Assembly (NCBI RefSeq): GCF_030684215.1
Contig: NZ_JAUXOV010000017.1
Coordinates: 1 to 53,976, forward strand
From: Pseudotabrizicola sp.
GTDB taxonomy: Bacteria > Pseudomonadota > Alphaproteobacteria > Rhodobacterales > Rhodobacteraceae
Direction of reading: 5' to 3'
Length of the DNA stretch: 53,976 nucleotides
Part shown: in pieces, positions 53,756-53,976 of the stretch
How the letters are laid out: each line of letters begins with the position of its first letter
How positions within the stretch are numbered: position 1 is the first letter of the stretch
The notes under the pieces: model-generated
Told to the model about the DNA's origin: nothing
The model's input: the letters and a program-made list of their open reading frames with translations, nothing else
Databases searched by the model: none
Position numbers and translations under genes: made by a program

Positions 53756-53976
53756 TCAGGCGGCGAAGAGACCGCGCCACTCGGCGAGAGCGGCGGTGCG
53801 GTTGGCCTTGAAGTTGTCCCGACTGTGTAGGGCGCGCTCCTGATTGAAGAGGTTGTGAACAGAGGAATGGACTGCGACAAACTTCTGTAGGGTTCGCATA
53901 CGCCTGAAGCGCTGCATTGCTCTTTCGCGCCTTCGAAACGGAAGGTCGGAATTTTCCGCCCGATTGTTCTGGCGAT
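53756..53976 (-). CDS. IS6-family transposase, C-terminal part (cut by window edge)
   Basis: Minus-strand translation entering from the right edge: QNNRAENSDLPFRRRERAMQRFRRMRTLQKFVAVHSSVHNLFNQERALHSRDNFKANRTAALAEWRGLFAA-stop. NNRAENSH-PFRRRER-M-RF is the C-terminal signature of IS6/IS26-family transposases, just after the catalytic Glu. The IS end probably lies near 53697, where helicase-like coding stops. Confidence 0.9.
   Translation of the reverse strand, partial: RQNNRAENSDLPFRRRERAMQRFRRMRTLQKFVAVHSSVHNLFNQERALHSRDNFKANRTAALAEWRGLFAA

Noticed and set aside
1-53976. CRISPR arrays, tRNA or rRNA genes
   Set aside because: No regularly spaced repeats of CRISPR size and no cloverleaf or rRNA-like sequence were noticed; a covariance search would settle small RNAs.

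Overview
The window is about 54 kb of high-GC DNA that reads like an alphaproteobacterial accessory region, most likely Rhodobacterales (Roseobacter/Paracoccus-like). This rests on codon use, the many TRAP and ABC importers, and family types such as MFS_3, BMP-type ABC, DUF411/DUF305 copper genes and H-NOX kinases. Insertion sequences bound both ends: an IS110-type transposase 5' end at 1-142 and an IS6-type transposase 3' end at 53756-53976. A zone of decayed genes lies in the middle (29.4-32.4 kb), so the region has been rearranged.

Left part (0.2-14.5 kb): an MFS exporter beheaded by the IS110 element. An RpiR-regulated TRAP importer with an Asp/Glu-racemase-family protein follows. Next is a GntR-regulated sugar-type ABC importer with an esterase, a TIM-barrel isomerase and a Gfo/Idh/MocA dehydrogenase. 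An 18-bp perfect palindrome sits between the divergent ATPase and gntR genes.

14.6-24.7 kb, minus strand: a small three-repeat YRG protein, an AraC regulator, and a translationally coupled operon. The operon has a BMP-family ABC importer, a formamidase (AmiF), a biuret amidohydrolase (BiuH), a second isochorismatase-fold hydrolase and a cupin. A LysR regulator precedes it, and a shared 17-bp dyad lies upstream of both lysR and the operon. This looks like uptake and hydrolysis of small amide nitrogen compounds.

24.9-29.2 kb: a copper island with DUF411, DUF305, CopZ, the CopA ATPase and CueR. Two divergent promoters with the 19-bp spacer typical of CueR lie between copZ and copA.

29.4-32.4 kb: an IS3-family remnant, a cysteine-synthase fragment, a frameshifted cyclase/TPR-type regulator and a DUF4242 gene broken by one TAG codon.

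32.9-44.7 kb, plus strand: a surface-polysaccharide locus. It encodes a 1057-aa polytopic protein with a large C-terminal periplasmic part, a secreted protein of unknown family, an anchored clan-A glycoside hydrolase, two glycosyltransferases, a flippase, and GDP-mannose synthesis. The GDP-mannose enzyme is split: the guanylyltransferase lies at the 3' end and its cupin isomerase-like domain at the 5' end.

44.7-51.1 kb: the most striking segment, an overlapping operon of a FIST-domain (NosP-type) protein, an H-NOX protein, a 1319-aa hybrid histidine kinase and a NarL-type response regulator. An FNR/NnrR-like box sits just upstream. It looks like a two-sensor nitric-oxide circuit placed directly behind the polysaccharide genes.

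51.7-54 kb: a cytosolic Asp-box beta-propeller protein, two gene fragments and the IS6 end.
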